64,000 bases of DNA from Chloroflexi bacterium HGW-Chloroflexi-4 (GTDB lineage Bacteria; Chloroflexota; Anaerolineae; Anaerolineales; Anaerolineaceae). The position numbers and the translations under genes are program-made. The DNA lies in contig PHBW01000008.1 in assembly GCA_002840715.1 (NCBI GenBank), positions 120,274-184,273 on the forward strand. The letters run 5' to 3'. Positions 62,844 to 64,000 of the stretch are shown here, in pieces. Below the pieces are notes generated by a model. That model did no database searches and had not been told where the DNA came from. It saw nothing but the letters and a program-made list of their open reading frames with translations. Positions within the stretch are counted from its first letter, which is position 1; the number at the start of each line of letters is the position of its first letter.

Positions 62844-63959
62844 TTATCTTACAGCGACAGGGTTCTCTGCGTCTTCAGTCGGGTCAAAGAAGTGGCAGTT
62901 ATCCATATTGAAGAGTAATTGGGTTTTATCACCAAAACTGTATTTTGAACGCGGATCAACACGAGCGACAAATTGTCCGCCGTTGGCGAGTGCAAGGTAG
63001 ATCAAGATTTCATTACCCATTAATTCGGTAACTTCAATTTTAGCTTCCACTTTTTCGCCATGGATATTGTTCGGGGCGTATTCAGGGTTGTGAATGTCAT
63101 CCGGGCGGATGCCCATGATGACTTCTTTGCCAACCAGTTTAGCCAGAGGATCTGCTTTGGCTTTTGGAATCTTGATCTTGATTTCGCCATTGGTGGCAAT
63201 CAGGCTGTCGCCATCTTTATCCAATTTGACGTTGAAAAAGTTCATGGCGGGGGTGCCGATGAAACCTGCAACAAACAGATTGTTGGGTTTGTCATAAAGA
63301 TTCTGGGGGGTATCAAGTTGCTGCAACACACCCTTGTTCATAACAGCAATACGAGTGGCCATGGTCATGGCTTCTGTCTGATCGTGGGTCACATAGACAA
63401 AGGTGGTTCCCAGATTATGATGCAATTTGGTGATTTCAGCACGGGTTTGAACACGTAATTTTGCATCCAGATTGGAGAGTGGTTCATCCAGAAGGAAGAC
63501 TTTAGGCTCGCGCACGATGGCACGGCCAAGGGCAACACGCTGTCGTTGTCCACCCGAAAGTTCACGGGGTTTACGTTTGAGAAGTGCTTCAATGCCCAGA
63601 ATCTTGGCGGAATTTTCAACCCGCTTCTGAATCTCTGCTTTGGGCAGGCGGCGTAATTTTAAACCGAAAGCCATATTGTCAAAGACGCTCATATGAGGAT
63701 ACAAAGCATAAGACTGGAAAACCATGGCGATATCGCGATCTTTTGGAGCGACATCATTGACCACCCGGTCACCAATCATTACTTTGCCGCCGGTGACTTC
63801 TTCAAGTCCAGCCAGACAGCGCAGAGCAGTGGTTTTTCCACAGCCAGAGGGGCCGACGAGCACCAAAAACTCTTTGTCTTCAATCTCGATGTTTAAATCC
63901 TGGATTGCTGTGAAATCGCCGAACTTCTTGTTGACATGTTCAAATGTTACACTTGCCAT
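62844..63959 (-). CDS. Sugar-type ABC transporter ATP-binding protein (MalK/UgpC/MsmK family)
   Basis: Energises a carbohydrate or glycerol-phosphate importer of the CUT1 class. The 371 residues contain Walker [10 protein letters not shown] (36-44), the Q-loop [12 protein letters not shown], signature [19 protein letters not shown], Walker [17 protein letters not shown] and His-switch [10 protein letters not shown], then a regulatory OB/TOBE domain at about 240-360 ([11 protein letters not shown]). The start has AAGGAGGCAAC upstream. No permease or binding protein is beside it, so it may be a shared ATPase serving several importers, as MsmK does. Confidence 0.93.
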   Translation of the reverse strand: MASVTFEHVNKKFGDFTAIQDLNIEIEDKEFLVLVGPSGCGKTTALRCLAGLEEVTGGKVMIGDRVVNDVAPKDRDIAMVFQSYALYPHMSVFDNMAFGLKLRRLPKAEIQKRVENSAKILGIEALLKRKPRELSGGQRQRVALGRAIVREPKVFLLDEPLSNLDAKLRVQTRAEITKLHHNLGTTFVYVTHDQTEAMTMATRIAVMNKGVLQQLDTPQNLYDKPNNLFVAGFIGTPAMNFFNVKLDKDGDSLIATNGEIKIKIPKAKADPLAKLVGKEVIMGIRPDDIHNPEYAPNNIHGEKVEAKIEVTELMGNEILIYLALANGGQFVARVDPRSKYSFGDKTQLLFNMDNCHFFDPTEDAENPVAVR

Positions 63960-64000
63960 TGTGTTGCCTCCTTCCGGAACGAATATAGTGACTCAATTAT

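Overview
This 64 kb window looks like a continuous piece of chromosome from an anaerobic member of the Chloroflexota, most likely class Anaerolineae. That is inferred from the mix of gene families: a mevalonate-pathway decarboxylase, an MglA-type GTPase with several Roadblock proteins, a DUF5667 protein beside an ECF sigma factor, a TIGR01906 membrane protein, a membrane-fused spermidine-synthase-like protein, and a Bacteroidetes/Chloroflexi-style IlvC. No marker gene is present to prove it. Base composition and codon use look uniform. I saw no tRNA, rRNA, CRISPR array, insertion sequence or phage gene.

Region 1 (1-10592, + strand) is a branched-chain amino acid operon: ilvB (cut by the window edge), ilvN, ilvC, leuA, an unrecognised 62-codon gene, leuC, leuD, cimA, leuB, ilvE. 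With ilvD (not in the window) it would make valine, leucine and isoleucine, the last through citramalate rather than threonine. Region 2 (10622-19408, +) holds a full set of genes from DAHP to phenylalanine and the prephenate-dehydrogenase step to tyrosine: aroF, aroH, tyrA, aroA, aroE, aroC, an aroK-aroB fusion, aroQ, pheA. It is preceded by a sigma-70-like promoter, a 27-residue leader peptide rich in Phe and Tyr codons, and a strong terminator, which together look like a classic ribosome-mediated attenuator. Region 3 (19455-33650, +) carries the purine pathway to IMP plus guaB: purB, then purL, purQ, purC, purE (class II type), purF, a purD-purM fusion, purN, purH, guaB, closed by a clear terminator.

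Region 4 (33719-41909) is regulatory and accessory: trxA; an ECF sigma / zinc-finger anti-sigma pair on the minus strand; divergently, a second ECF sigma factor with a DUF5667 membrane protein, a small exported Met/Gly-rich protein and an OmpR/EnvZ-type two-component pair; then a SulP transporter. Region 5 (41910-44734, minus) is a five-gene operon of an MglA-like GTPase and four Roadblock proteins, one fused to DUF4388. Facing away from it is mvaD, followed by an M50 site-2 protease, a HEAT-repeat protein, a membrane-anchored metallopeptidase-like protein and acylphosphatase.

Region 6 (49950-64000) holds uvrB, mfd and pth (minus), a secreted Ig-like protein (minus), a small membrane protein plus a YtxH protein (+), nnr (minus), a membrane spermidine-synthase-like protein with a TIGR01906 protein (+), then gpmA and a sugar-type ABC ATPase (minus).

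The best candidates for something undescribed are: a repeated folded element built on a TTGACAAGG stem, found at three convergent gene junctions; the Phe/Tyr attenuator; the MglA/Roadblock operon with paired ACTAAT palindromes in its divergent promoter region; and the 62-codon gene inside the leucine operon.
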